Shown here: positions 36,350-49,313 of the stretch, piece by piece
Position numbering within the stretch: position 1 is the stretch's first letter
How the letters are laid out: every line of letters begins with the position of its first letter
Source of the DNA: Sisyra terminalis
Taxonomy: Eukaryota > Arthropoda > Insecta > Neuroptera > Sisyridae
NCBI GenBank assembly: GCA_958496175.1
Contig: OY292276.1
Span: 25,934,001 to 25,998,000 of the forward strand
Reading direction: 5' to 3'
Length of the DNA: 64,000 nt
Program-made: the position numbers and the translations under genes
Notes under the pieces: generated by a model
The model's input: only the letters and a program-made list of their open reading frames with translations
Databases searched by the model: none
What the model was told of the DNA's origin: nothing

Positions 36350-38384
36350 GTATAAAATAAATAAACCTCAATATATTGTATATACAGTAAAATGCTATAC
36401 GACCCTTATATTATGTGAGACTAATATCAACAGTAGACACCGTACTGTACATACATATAACTAGTCTCCTACTAAGTATATCATGGATAACCAAATTCAA
36501 TAGAAGAATATTCACAGTTTGCATATAAACATAATTTACCACAAGCACTAAATTTGATCGTTTCCGTTTCTGGAAAAACAAGTTTCGATTAACCTCCTTT
36601 TTGAAGCTTAACATTGTATTTTCAAATTTAAAAAACCAGGAATCGTCAATTACTTTTATTTGGGGTTTGTTTTTAAGATAAAATACCGAACGCAGTTCGC
36701 AAACTACAGTTTGCGAGCAAATGGAATTGTCTATTGGCAAATTGAGGCCAGCAAAGACGAAGTGCGGAATACAGTTTATTAAAATATACACTCGACAATA
36801 CAAGTTTATGTTAAATCTTTAGAAAAGAGATCGGCGGTCCGGATCCGGATTAGAGTCCGTCATTTGACGACCCTAACCGTGACACAATTCCGTTAAAAGC
36901 GTTTTATAAAGTGCGTGATAGACCCAGAATGTTCTAATAAAAATAACGAGCAAGAAGAGGAAATTTCAGGAGAATTCGGAGACACTAAAACCTGCAATAG
37001 TGTTTTACCTGACGCACTCTTTACAAGTAATTAGGTAAATAACGTAGCTAATCTGTAGACGGTGGCTTTGTCTCATGTATTTCCTTAATGCTTTAAAACT
37101 CCCGTTTAATTGGCAACCGTATTCAATTAGTAACTAATTAAAAACAAATTAATAAAAGAAAAAGCTAAATAAATTATTTAATTACTTCCTGGAATTCTTC
37201 CCCCCCATTTTTTTTGTTTCTCCCTTCCCACTCTTTTATTACTGTTGAGACAACCTGCACAATAAGATAAAACATGAAAAAAGATCAAATATGTATTGCC
37301 ATTTCATTGTGATGATTAAAGACATAACAATTTAAAAATCAAAGACTTTTCCCAGTAACAGTTATAACAGTAAATTATTATTCATTATCACACTATTAAG
37401 TTATAGCTTTCTAATATATTATATTTTAGTTTAAAATAAAAACGTTGAAATATTGAAATTTCAATAGGTACCGAATTATAAAATGTAAAATTTAAGTACG
37501 TTTTTGTACAAAAGAAAAATCTTTTTTTCTATAAAAACTTCATATAAGGTAATAATCAAAGTAGTTAAAAAAAGCTTCATATATATACCAAAATCACAAA
37601 TATAAGTTTTAAACTGAAAACCAATTCTTTTAGATCTAAAGAGAGACATTTTTAATGTTTTATAGATCCAGAAAATTTTGGATCATTTGTGATTGCAATA
37701 TCCTTGCCATAATCAAAATGGAGGTCGTCTTCATCGTCAAATTCTTGAATGTATCACCAATATAAAAATACACTTTAATTACTTGGCCAATAAATTATAA
37801 GAATTTATAAATGCTAGCGATTGGTAAATTTTTTTCATTGATACACGTTTTCCGACGGCGCATATTTAAAATTGAGAATCTATAAATAGTTTTTCACAGC
37901 AATAAATGAAAGTGCTTCCACCGAAGAAGCTAATTTTACGGGTTTTGGGGATTGGAATTAAAGTTAATGATAAACTGACGATCAAAACGGACACTACTTC
38001 ATACTTCATACTTGACATACGGTAGTTGTTTGTTATCTGCAAAGGCTTATGTACTTTGTAATCAGCTTAATTTTTTCTATGGGTTTTCTAAGTTACACTT
38101 CTTTAGGCGAACCAATTTTTGTTACTGTAAAACTTAAAATCATTGTCGCAAAAACAAACATTTTTTTGCACAAATGCTTCTATTTTTTTAAATTATTTTT
38201 CGATATTTTAGGAATCAACTGTACAATAGTTTGTTTACTTTTATTCATTAGTTTTGAAATCAAAACTAATATTCTTGAGTTCTCTAAGGTATGTTCTGAG
38301 AGGAGGTCAATACGAAATCCTTCAGCGCATCACCACGGATAAAATGGAAGGTCTAAAAGAAAATGGATAGTGGATAGTGATAGA
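36350..38384. other. Ih: Intronic AT-rich stretch
   Basis: No gene is supported. The 130-codon minus-strand frame (36411-36803) and the 97-codon plus-strand frame (38049-38342) have no recognisable domain. Confidence 0.45.
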
Positions 38385-38690
38385 TAGCGCACTGTAGAGT
38401 AAATGACAAACTGCACTAGAAAGAACTGCTAGCGCCATTTCATGGATACAAATTTGAAGTAAACCAAGCAAATCGTTACTACAAACTACAGCGCCTGTGT
38501 TGAAAGCGTTGGAAGAGCGACCAATATATAGAAATCTCTCTTTTGTGAGCAACTGAAGCAATCAAAGCAAGTACAATGCAAGCGCTTATTTTTGTAGGTT
38601 GGCGCTCATCGGCACTCAATTACCAGCTGTTGATTTTAATTACCATAAAAACTGTACCTAGGTAGACGGCGCTTCGTATGCCACACTATT
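38385..38690 (-). repeat. Dispersed repeat C, copy 2 (uninterrupted)
   Basis: On the minus strand this contains, without interruption, all blocks that are split between 32950-33140 and 33525-33595, beginning ACGAAGCGCCGTCTACC. It gives the better estimate of element length (about 305 bp). Confidence 0.7.
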
Positions 38691-38814
38691 TTTTAAATAT
38701 TTTTTGAAGCCATATAACGGTCAATTCATATCAATCCAAATATCCCTACATATCAATGCTATCTATTAATACAGAACAGTGCACAATACGCAGTACCGAA
38801 AAATTATTTAAATT

Positions 38815-38890
38815 GGCCGAAGACCGTGCAGATTACCTATGTAGTTGCCAATGTTAGGGAGACTTGATATGATGCTCAAAGAAGAAGAAG
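38815..38890 (+). pseudogene. LINE 3' terminus remnant
   Basis: The sequence reads as a broken ...YVVANVRETW-like tail and runs into a GAAGAAGAAGA simple tail at 38880-38890. That is the usual end of several non-LTR elements in insects. No longer reverse transcriptase portion remains. Confidence 0.45.
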
Positions 38891-41800
38891 ATTCTAGACT
38901 CTAGAGTTTATTAAAAGCATGAAATTTGTTTCAGTAATATTATTTTTTTTACTGAGAAATTAAAACATTGATATGAATAATCAAAGAAAAAAAAATATGA
39001 ACAAACTTTTCGTCATTGATTCTTTTGACTAAAACAGAGTTTTTCTTCATCATTAATGAGATGGAACGCTTTTTTAGTCCTAAACTCGCAAATGTATCAT
39101 TTTATTTTACGTTTTATTTGTTTTTCGTCGAGTTTTATTAAGGCAATATAACGCCTCAAAAATCTCTTATTTCTTGAATTTTTATAAGAATCTCATCCTC
39201 TGTGAAATAATAAAAGAGGCTGAATAATAAACTTTCTGTATCCTCTTGGCACACGGACGAAAAAGACTTTTTCAAATTTTTATGGTTGATTTTAGGACTT
39301 TATGAGCTTTTGAGCCTAATTGATAGTTTCTAGGATGAACAAAACGTTGTCATTCTCTAGACATTGGTTGTCGCAATGAAATATTGAAGAGTTTCCAACA
39401 AAGTTTTCACAGGTTTATGATTTGTTAATGATTTTCAGGAGCTTTTTATTCATAACCTTGTTTATGATTGAACTGAAACTGGTTTTCACTTTTCACTGAT
39501 CAATTTACATTTTTTCTTTTATGTGTGAAAATTAAATTCTTCAATTTTCTAGTCAATTGTCTGTAAAACTTGAAATTGTAAAAGGTTTTTTTACGGCATT
39601 TTGATCGAGAAATCGGATGATTTATTTCAGTTTTTAGATCTATTTTTAGATGAAATAGATCGTTTAGACTCGGCCAACATGACCGGCTGAATTCAATCAT
39701 TTAAATTCGTTTGGCTTAAGTGCAAAGTTGATTTTTATGAATTTTCCAAGTGCAAAATTTCAACCATTAATTTCATCATCCAATATTTGCGCTCATCTCT
39801 CCTTCAGTCCATAAAAAAATAAACACAAAGTGTATTTCTTGAAATCTTTCATGTTTCACTTAAATATAAATTTATCTCGATTTATTATTTTTTACTATTA
39901 GAATAAAAAAGAGTTTTTTTCTTTTTATAAAAAAATCAATTTAAAAGTATCCTCTATTGAGGTGAATTGGGTCAAAAATATAAATTTATATTTTCAAAAC
40001 AAATACTTTTCTGTGTGATTCATGGTTTTAATGTGTGAGTCAATGCAATTTCGAACGCTAAATATCTACACCCCTTATCACAAGTAATGAGTACACAGTG
40101 AAAATGAAAAAAATATCCATATAATTTTTCTTTAAAAAATAAAATTAAACGTAATCAATTTTTACATGAGAAATATAAATTTGATAATTTTTTTTTTCGT
40201 AGAGAAATTTGGAAGTTTTTCAATAAATATTACTCTAACGGTAACGTCATTGTGCTCTTGGCGAGATCTTTACAATTTTGCAACAAAGTTTCAATATTAT
40301 AAAGTATATAGCCGAGAGTAAACATAACAAGCCTGAATGTTATATGTAATATTTGTAACCGATCAATATAACCTCCTCCCCCACGTGTCCACCACCCCCG
40401 TTTCAGTTTTGGCACGAGAAGCGCCGTCGCCAACAATTCTGAACGATTCAAATTATTTAAAAGATTCGCATAGGTAACATATTTTTTTTTATTTAATTTT
40501 TCTGACTTTCTCGAAAAGCACCCGGTTACAATTTAATTAAAACTTAAAAAGCTTTTTGTAATTAATACGAGCTTAATTAACTCAAAAATCAAGACATTAA
40601 TGGCGTGAATCATGAGATTTTAAGGCTTGTTTTATGAGAAAATTTCATTTATTTTTTTTTCTTTAAAATATGTTTTTTTTAAACTTCATAGTAATAAGTT
40701 ATGGTCATGCAAAAACATCCATACATCAACAATATGAAGCTTCTGTAGGTCAAATCGACTGGTACTGTTGCAAGTCGTAAATCAGAGAACTTCGACGGAA
40801 AATCGACCAAAAAGAGAACTTAAATCAAAAAATTACCACAAACAAAATATGTAAGCTATTCTGGGCATATTTTTAGAGTTTTTCATGTTTTCATTTCTTA
40901 TCTGTTCGTAAAAAAAATACAAAACAGGAAACAATTATATAAAAATATTTTTATGGTTAATTAAAAGAGATACAAAATTTTAAAATTCACCAGAAAGAAC
41001 GTCAAGAATGATGATGAATTCATTAATTTCTGCTTTGAAAGGCACAAAATGGAATTAATAGAGCTTTTAAAATGGCATTTGAACAAACAAAAAGCTTCTC
41101 ATGAACTAGTATGTGTGGCGGTTTTTTTTTTCTATTTTTAATTTGCTCATTTTCCTTTCCGTTTCTTTACCATTTCATCTAAACGATGTGAGACCGAGAG
41201 ACGAATTGCCCTCCGGCTGGCTATTAAACGCGAAAAGACTCGTATTTGAACAAAGAATTGACTCAAAAAGAAACGGAAAAGCAAAAAAAAATGTTTTCTT
41301 CCATCCACTTGAAAGTGTTTGTCCTATCATAAAACAATTGAATTAAAACGGAAAAAATAAATAAGGAAAAAAGAAACTGACATTTTTCATATTTAAACTG
41401 TAAAAGCTCACTATTTAAATATTGAAAATCCCATTAGAACCAGCGATTAAAATACTGTATAATTGGTTTATTAAAAAAAAATATTAATTCAAATATTGCC
41501 TTGTATTTCATCAAATAATCTACACATCAAAATGCATTGTTTAAATAAACCACCTAAGCTTTATTTTGATCCGTATTATTTTGTTTTGAATTCAATTTCG
41601 TCACACATTAATTATACTCTAGCTACTTCAAGCTACAACCATGTGTACATTGCATAAACAAGCAAAATGGGGAATTCCACATTTGTATAAGAATTCGTTT
41701 TTAGAACTCGTGTCCGATTTAATTTAAAACATTTAAAAAAATCGACAACAAAAAGAAATTCTTGTTCATGAAAAAGTAGTCACTTTTTACGATTTTAAAG

Positions 41801-42022
41801 AAAACCATGACCCCTCCATTTATGACCAATATGTCAGAAAGAGAACTCTAATATATGTATGGACAATATACTACCATATAACTAAACATAGTTGCTAGTA
41901 GAGATATAGAATTCGACCTTATTTAGTTGGATAGGCGTCCCTCTATAGTTTTCAAGCCCTGAACTACCCAAAAAGTAGCTATCACTAATGTGTGACGTAA
42001 TCAAAGATTCGATCAATCTAGA
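38891..42022. other. Ih: Intronic AT-rich stretch
   Basis: No supported gene or repeat. A small GC-richer patch near 40370-40440 has no recognisable frame. Confidence 0.45.
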
Positions 42023-42225
42023 CAAGTGTTTCTTAACCTATTATGTGAGCAATACCCCTTAAAATCTGAAAATAGATCTTTGTACCCCTTTGAAAAATAT
42101 GTTTGTTTTATTTTAGATTAGAAAATATATTTTTTGCAAAGCTTATTATCAAAAATTTATATTGTTAGAAGCTTCTCTCGCACGCTCAAAAATATCTTCC
42201 CGCCCCTCCAGGTAAAGAAACACTG
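42023..42225. mobile_element. hAT-like MITE (AGTGTTTCTTAACCT ends)
   Basis: CAAGTGTTTCTTAACCT at the left and the reverse complement of AGGTAAAGAAACACTG at the right form imperfect TIRs of a type common in hAT MITEs. Interior polypyrimidine and CCCC words follow. The 8-bp flanks are poorly conserved. Confidence 0.65.
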
Positions 42226-42322
42226 ATATAAACCGTTTGATTATCAGGATTAAATACTTTTCGTTATAAAACCATATGTATAATTTTTGAAGGTATGAAG
42301 AATTAATAACTATTAGTTACTA

Positions 42323-42790
42323 CCCACGAAATCTTCACAGCCTACACTGACACAATTAACAAATAAGAATAATTAGCAACTGAATGAAATTAAAATAACA
42401 GTTAAAACAAACGACAACCATTACTTCGTACAAATTTGAGACAATGAGTACTATACATATTTTGTTTTCACTCATATATTTCGTTTCGTTTCACTCACAG
42501 GTATGTATTAATAAATACATTCTTTATTCTCTTTCTATATCACCATGCATGTTTATTATTATTTTGACTAGTGATTTCCCGTGAAATATTCAAATCTCAA
42601 CACTAACACAAGTCACCAATGACAAATATTGGCAATTGAATGATATCGGAATGACAATTGAAACCGTGCCAACAATCAGTTCTTTTAAATTTGAGAAAAT
42701 TATATTTAGTTCTCATTCACACGTATGTGATTACAATCATTTTTCTCTGTCTTTGATGACATTCATGTTTGCCTATTATTGTATTGATAT
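42323..42790 (+). repeat. Tandem dimer, period about 255 bp
   Basis: CCCACGAAATCTTCACAGCC (42323) aligns with CCCGTGAAATATTCAAATCT (42578). GCAACTGAATGAAAT/GCAATTGAATGATAT, TTCACTCACAGGTATGT/TCATTCACACGTATGTG and CATGCATGTTTATTATT/CATTCATGTTTGCCTATT keep the same order. The units are strongly diverged. Confidence 0.75.
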
Positions 42791-44900
42791 TTTAGGGGGT
42801 TAAAGTCATAATGGTGTAAGTCACGTTTCTAACAGTTCTGATTTAAGTTTCAAAACATAATCTAGAAGGGATTATCTGTTTAAAAAATAAGGGAATAAAT
42901 AAATATATATTTCACTCCTAATATTCAGTTGGTTTCCTACTGAACCTAGAAAAGCTTTCTATTTTTCAAAACGATGATTAGCTGACTTACTTCATTCTGA
43001 CTCTAACATCCATATTTCCGATTATTAAATAGCCTTTTATAAGTTAGTTTTAGTAACTCTCTATAACTTATTGAAATGATACTTCTTTAGGCGCGTTATA
43101 CGAGAGAAAAAAATTGTAGTAACGATTTTTGTAACGCAAATTGGTTACGCACTTTAGTTTTTTGTTGCCTAGCTTATATGACACAGTATATAAGCAAATA
43201 ATAATTCTTTTAAATTATATCAATTTTTTTGAATTTATAAGTGAGTTGAAATAGTAATATAATATTTAAAATAATAAATGACTTTTTGATTATAATTAAG
43301 AAAGTTCAGGTAAAAATTTTAGTTATAAAACGAGATGATTACATTTTTATCCCAGAAAAAAAAAAGATTTAAAAAAAAAAGTATAACTTCTTAGTGCATC
43401 CATAAATACAAACACACCAAAAAAAATATAATTTTTTTAAAAACTTTTCAGATGACTTTTTGAAAACAATAGTATAAAGTTAAAAAAAGTAAAAGTTTTT
43501 TATTGAAAAAAATATTTAAAAGACCTGTGGGCCTCTATTTAATTCTGTAATAATTCAATGTTTCTTTTTTAAATTTTGTAACCAAAATTGCATATTTTTC
43601 TTTCTAAAAGCTTTAGCCACTAAGCCATTTTTCATAAGATTTTTAAATTCAACAGTTTTTTTATCAAACTTAGTTCCTTGGAATCGTTTTTGTTTTATGT
43701 ATCATACAAATAAAAACAAAAAATTAATACAAAAATTTTTCCCGAAAATAAAATTGACGATAAAGAAACTGGCTATAATTTGAGGTTAACTAGATTTAAG
43801 TCTGTCTTAACCCTATAACTTATATGCCTTATATGCCCTATTTATAGGGTAAATACCTGTTATACTTACGACACAAACAAATAAAATAAACGCAGACTTA
43901 CCTGCAACAAAGAAACGAAAAAAAATTAACCAAGAATCATAATACCCCATTCAGATTCAAAATATTTTGCCAACATTGCAAAAATTCACCCCAAATTGCC
44001 AATATGTATTTCCAATAATAAGAAACGGCTAGAGCGAGAAGAGCGAAGAGAAAACGTGAATATCACAATTGCCTAAAGTAGGTCAATGGCAGAAAAAAGA
44101 ATCAATATTAACCGCTCAAAGAATCATACGAATCAAGGCTGAAAAATTGATTTCCAACCTGTTTTTGCATAAAAAAAATTTTTTGAAAAAATCACCAAGA
44201 TTTTGTTTTTTTGGCCTTTAAGGACGAAATTTCAAAATTGCCGCCCGTTTCGTTTTAACCCGTTGGCCGATCGCGCATTGTGTTTTGTTTTCGCTCGTCT
44301 CTTTGTGAGAGCTTTAATGATTTTTATATGTTATGGTATCTCATCTCTAACATTTTATCAGCTACAGGATGGCCAAAAAGCTTGAGATGTAGCACAAGGC
44401 ATTGAAATCTCTTCCACTAAATAGCTCGGTGATTTTTGCAACGCTGGCAAAGCTTTCGTGATTCATTTGTTTTTTGCAACGCTTTCAACTGTTTCTGTAC
44501 AGCCTTCCACAATTTAATTAAAATAAAAAAATATATATTAAAATAAAAAGGGAAAAAACGTGCTTAAGGACAGAGTCTCAAAGCTCAATTGCGAGTTTTA
44601 AGTTCGGTTTTTCAATTTCAATGAGACGAGCTTTCCTCTCTAATGAAAGACGTAGCCTGTTGAAAAAGCTACTTCATTGTTATCTCAGTTGACTGAGCTT
44701 TAGTAGGTGTTTTTTTTATGAGAAAAGAAAAAAAAACTAATTAGATTATTTGAAGAGTATATTTTTAATTCTTTACAAGTGAAAATACATTGGTATAGGA
44801 TTGAATGGTACTGTTTTTTTTGTTTTTTTTGGGATAGGGAAGGTTAAGTGCTAAAAAGTATGTTTTTGAGATCTAGTTCTAGGTGGATAGAGATTAAAGA
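42791..44900. other. Ih: Intronic stretch next to the 45-kb island
   Basis: No gene seen. A compact GC-richer patch at about 44203-44300 lies on the downstream (minus-strand) side of the island and could be regulatory, with no direct evidence. Confidence 0.4.
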
Positions 44901-44995
44901 TTGGGAAGAGATCAAAAGATGGGGTGGATAGAAAAGGGGGTGAGTGGGTGCAGCTCAAAGAGCAAGTAGAAGCGAAGCGAGAAGAGGCGAGAAAG

Positions 44996-44996
<1 letters not shown>

Positions 44997-45032
<36 letters not shown>

Positions 45033-45040
45033 GAGATGGA
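44997..45040. repeat. (GA)n microsatellite
   Basis: About 14 uninterrupted GA units lie immediately downstream (in minus-strand sense) of the donor of the candidate 45-kb exon. On the minus strand this is a CT-rich tract. Confidence 0.95.
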
Positions 45041-45053
45041 GAGGGCGACATAC

Positions 45054-45265
45054 ATGATGTTCGGATGGTCTTGGTGGTCGGAGGAGTCCTGGTCGGCGTC
45101 GGGTTGGGAGGCGGCCCGCCGAAGACGCCACAGTGCATGTCGGGCCGCGACAAGGCGAGCCAAGCCGTGTTTCGCCACCGTGAGACGTTTGGTGCCACGA
45201 TCTATCGATGGTGTTGACGCCGGTGCTGCTGGTTCGAATCCGGCCCTCTTTCGCTCGCAATCGCA
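45054..45265 (-). other. Ih: Candidate alternative 5' exon of Ih, coding status unclear
   Basis: On the minus strand a GC-rich sequence ends at a good donor, ATCAT|GTATGT (45053 downward). Two frames look protein-like. One is open for 70 codons after TAG (45266-45268), has GC-rich third positions (RRAASQPDADQDSSDHQDHP), and ends in phase 2. It would therefore join the 17594 exon in frame through an Ile codon, but it has no ATG. The other starts at ATG 45138 (MHCGVFGGPPPNPTPTRTPP) and ends in phase 1, which would shift the Ih frame. I therefore read it as a non-coding or alternative first exon. No acceptor giving phase 2 entry with a pyrimidine tract was found, so a role as internal exon is unlikely. 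Confidence 0.4.
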
Positions 45266-45560
45266 CTACTTTTCAACTTTTCAACATATATGTTGTGGGG
45301 GCCTGTGTGGTGTGATTGATGCAAGGAATTGAGGGAGGACTTGAGAAACAAGAATCGGCTCGGCTGAGTGGGACGTTGGATGGAAAAGCGTCCGACCGCG
45401 ACTCAGTTTGGGATTAGACTGAACGAACGGTGCGAGGCGCTTTCCTTCCCCGGAATGTCCTCACAAAGTCCTCTCTCACACGTGGCGCGTCATCAGTATT
45501 GACGAAAGTCTGCCATTTTGCCTACGGCCGCTCGAAGCGCCACCAACTACATGAACTCGT
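45266..45560 (-). promoter_or_regulatory. Ih: GC/CpG-rich island, candidate internal Ih promoter
   Basis: In an otherwise AT-rich intron this stretch is dense in CpG-containing words (GCGTCCGACCGCGACTC, ACGTGGCGCGTC, ACGGCCGCTCGAAGCGCC). It lies directly upstream, in minus-strand sense, of the candidate exon ending at 45054. The only other comparable patches are the start-exon flank at 58.8-59.4 kb and the coding exon itself. No core promoter element is claimed. Confidence 0.4.
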
Positions 45561-47149
45561 ATTGCCAAAGCTCCGTCTAACTTTATTTTCCCGTTGACTT
45601 TTTCAATTCAATTCGTGTCGATTTTGACTCGTTAATGTCGAAAAATGCACTCACAAACATACATACACTACGCGAATCTATCAAAAGCTCTAACATATAC
45701 AGAAAATGTCGAAACCCGTCGCGAGCTTTCGAGCTTTCCGTGACGTTACTTAATGCACACTCGTTTCAAAAAGTTCTAAACTTATTCCGTTTTACTGCTT
45801 TTCAAAACAACGAATATTTTAAGTAAATTAGTCTTTAAAATATTATCAACATTAAAGCTCCACGTAGTGACGTCAATTACAGCTAATGCGAAGAACAATG
45901 CTTAACTTTAGAAAAAAAAGTTGCGATTTAAATCTATTTACTAATGCAATGTTTCAATAATGAAACAATTTTCAGTCTTAAGCTTTATTTAATATTTTAG
46001 GTACAAAATAGCTAATTGAAATTGAAAGACAAAAGTAAGACGGGAGAATAATATTTACTATTCTTATATTTATTTATTTTGGCTTAAAAAATTTGATTAC
46101 TTTTGAAATTATTTTTACCTTAAACTACTACTTTAGTCCTTCGGTAAAAAATAGACTTTTTCACTAACTTCGAATAGTTATACTGTTTATACAATATATA
46201 AAAAAAATTCTGGTCATTTTTATGCATAAAATGAAAAAAAGTAAACTTTGAAGATATTAGATGTACCGGAAAAGAATGTCGTTTTTAAACCAATAGTCAT
46301 TCAATTGACATTAATCTGCTTACAAGTTATTTCAAAGTAGTACCAAAGACATTTAATGATAAGACTAATTTATTAACTTATTAAAAATTACAGAATTTTT
46401 TTTTATCCTGAAATCTAAATTGAAATGGTAGAACCAAACACCCGAAAGAATATAAATTCGGTATGATATGCTCTTCGAGATTCATAGGATAGTAACGTGT
46501 TACTAAAAACATTTTCAATGTTTATCTAAGTGCATTAGATATTCATTAATGCCAAATGAGTATTTTTGAGTTCAAATTCGATAATTTTCATTTTTCCAAC
46601 TGGTACCAACGAAAACTGACATAAAATTTAACCAATTAAAAGTTAAGGGAGGAAAAGGTGCCAAATGTATGCCAGAAAGTCAAAAAACTGTCAAATAGTC
46701 CCAATCAATCTTAATCGTCCGGCCAAATACCCAAAAGTGTACAAAAACTGTTAACAGATAAAATTCTATACTGCAAGATGGTAATGCAAGGCCCTTCCGC
46801 AGAAAAAAAGCTCTGAAAAAAACCAATTAATTAAGGTGGAGGAGATATTGTCGTACCCACTATAACCATCCAAAGTTATTCCATCGGATTTATATTTATT
46901 TCAATCGTTACCACATTTACTAAGTGGTAAAAAAATTGAAAGCTTAAGCGATGTTCAAAATGTATTTTTTTTGTATTGTCCTTAGTAATAAATTGATTTT
47001 TACTAAAATGGCTTTAAAAATTTGCGCCCTAGATGTCAAAACATTGATATTATCGAGGCTGATTATATAATTGATTTAAAATCAATAGTGGTAACAAAAT
47101 TTTGTGTTTAAATAGTATAATGAAAAAACGACCACACTCTCCGGTACCC
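45561..47149. other. Ih: Intronic AT-rich stretch
   Basis: No gene or clear repeat is seen upstream of the 45-kb island. Confidence 0.45.
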
Positions 47150-47300
47150 CTAATATATTTGAACAAAAGTTCAAAGAAAAAATGTATTTTTGACGTTACG
47201 GAGCGAACCAATACTACTTGAAGAAGTTTGCTTGGCAATCAAAATACATATCTGAGCAATACTTAAAAAATTACATTTTAGCTTTTGTTAAACATATATA
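47150..47300 (+). mobile_element. MITE family D, decayed copy
   Basis: TTTGAACAAAAGTTCAAAGA, AATGTATTTTTGACG, ACGGAGCGA, TTGCTTGGCAATCAAAATAC and TCTGAGCAATACTTAAAAAA match blocks of the 36021-36349 hairpin in order. Much of the central part is deleted and the termini are lost. Confidence 0.6.
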
Positions 47301-47691
47301 TTTTAACATAGCCTAATTTTGAAAAATATATTAGATAAATAAGAACTCAATATATCTTTTATATTGTCTACTCAAACATTTATGAATAAAGTTTTTTTGG
47401 TACACAATTAGGTAATGATAAATAAAAAAAATAAAAAGTAATTAAGAATTTTTGACTTTGGTAAGACTTTGGTGTAAGCTTTTAAATATTTTTTTTTGTC
47501 AATTTGGCACTTACCAGTAAAAAAAATGAATTAAAATATTTCCAAGAAATTCGCTACTATTTTAAATTGCGTTGAATTTTTTAGGTCAAATCCTTTAAAG
47601 AACTAGATTTTCCTAAATCAATATTAACATTAGTAGCAGAATGGTATCCAGAAGTCTTTCATAAGAATTTTTTTGGGATGCAAAAATTATA

Positions 47692-48110
47692 AGGAGCCAT
47701 CCATAAATTGTGAAACACGTTGGGGCGGAAGAGAAGGAATTTAAGAAAGTGGGACTAAGACCATAGGGGGGGATGTCAAAAGTTTTGTGATGTCACATGT
47801 TAAAATTTAAAATATTTGCTTATCTTATATAAATTATTTCTTTATTATTGATTTAATACAATTCATTCTAATCCTGTAGTTTGTCTTCAATTTGTCGTGG
47901 TTCCGAGGATTTAAGGATCTTTTATAAAATAAAATTCCCTCAAATCCTCGGAACTACAACAAATTAATGATTTCTTACTATAAAATTGAAAAATTAATTA
48001 CAAATCTGAAAAAAATACAAAGAGGAGGAGTTTTTTGTGTGACTACCTGTAACAAGGATGGAGAGGGGAAAAATCGTCAAACTGGAGAGACGTATTTTAT
48101 TGGCCCCTAA
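47692..48110. mobile_element. Possible hAT-like element (GGAGCCATCCATAAAT end)
   Basis: The left end AGGAGCCATCCATAAATTG and the right end, reverse-complemented (TTAGGGGCCAATAAAATACG), are similar to the GGGCCATCCATAAATTACGT termini of widespread insect elements. A separate hairpin MITE sits inside. Confidence 0.45.
47889..47966. mobile_element. Short hairpin MITE
   Basis: The left arm AATTTGTCGTGGTTCCGAGG and the right arm CCTCGGAACTACAACAAATT are nearly perfect inverse complements. They extend to about 28 bp and are separated by an AT-rich loop. Confidence 0.85.
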
Positions 48111-49313
48111 GCTATTTTTCTAATTCTCAAAAACAAACCATAACATCTATTTCAAAATAGAAGATTCTATAAGTGCTAGAATAGTAAAAAATTAAAAGTG
48201 TATTTTTTTACAAATTCAATTAAATAATATAAACATTTTTATGATATAAGTTTTTTTCTGATTTTTGGGTCTGGAAAGAATGTTTTATTCTCAAGAACTA
48301 TTCATTGAGTTTGAATTTATTTATTTTTTCATAGAAAAGAATATATAAAGTCGTAAGGAATTTTTTTTTATAATCAATGGTAATTCTATAAATAGTCCAA
48401 AGTTTTTAGTTTTGCCCAAATATTACGAATGACGCAGAAACAAGAACTCTACACGAAATTTTAAAGTTGTCATATTTTCTACCATTAAATTGGAAAAGAC
48501 TTCATGAATCAATCAGATTCTTCAATAATTTCCCCAACAAAAAATATAGAATTTCATTATTAATTTTTTTTTTTTTAGTTTTTTTAAAAAAATTGTACTA
48601 TACTAGCATAGATACTAAAGACTAAATATTTATATTATCTTTAAGTTACCAATGCGTTTTGAGGATCCAAGCACGAGCAATCGAATAAAAATAGATTTGA
48701 AGGAATAAAATTAATAAATTAAAAGCCGGAGAAGTTCTTGTACTTGATGAAAAAATGTTAAGGATTCGTTTTGTTTTGGACCACAAAAATTTGCTGATCA
48801 ACAAATGTAAGTTAACCATTCTAAACTTCTCAATTTTTTTGATTTGCATTCAAAAGTAATCAAATTTAATCTTTTTTACAGGATTAATATTTTTTATCGA
48901 ATTTTACTTCAAATCATAAATGTTTTGAACAAATTATAAATAAAAAACAGAAAAAACCTAGCTAGAACAGTTAGTAAGAATTGAAAAAGGTAATGATATA
49001 GTTTAGAAAAGAATTGCTAAAAAAACCAGAAAAATAGTAAAGCTGTATAAGAATTTTAGTCAATAAACATTAAAAATAACGAAAAAGAGTAGGAAATTGT
49101 ATTGATCAGGACCAAATTTAAGACCTTATAAAAATTTTGCTTGAAAATTAATTAATAAAATGTAATATAACAACTCATTTGATACTATCCTAAAGTTTAG
49201 ATTTCCCAACATTTTCCCAAAAGAAAATTTTACCGAATACCATGTCTCGAAAACATCTTTCCCGAATTTAATTTTTGACCAATTATTTTCTTAAATAAAT
49301 GTTTACTTGGCTC
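48111..49313. other. Ih: Intronic AT-rich stretch
   Basis: Nothing recognisable beyond poly(A/T) tracts. Confidence 0.5.

Noticed and set aside
45219..45245. tRNA-like T-arm (GCTGGTTCGAATCCGGC) in the 45-kb island
   Set aside because: The arm folds well, but no matching acceptor stem, D arm or anticodon arm could be found upstream on the plus strand.
44851..45332. Several overlapping frames on both strands rich in Ser-Leu or Arg-Glu
   Set aside because: They are produced by the (GA)n microsatellite and GC-rich flank read in all frames. Only the splice-bounded minus-strand segment is kept as a candidate exon.
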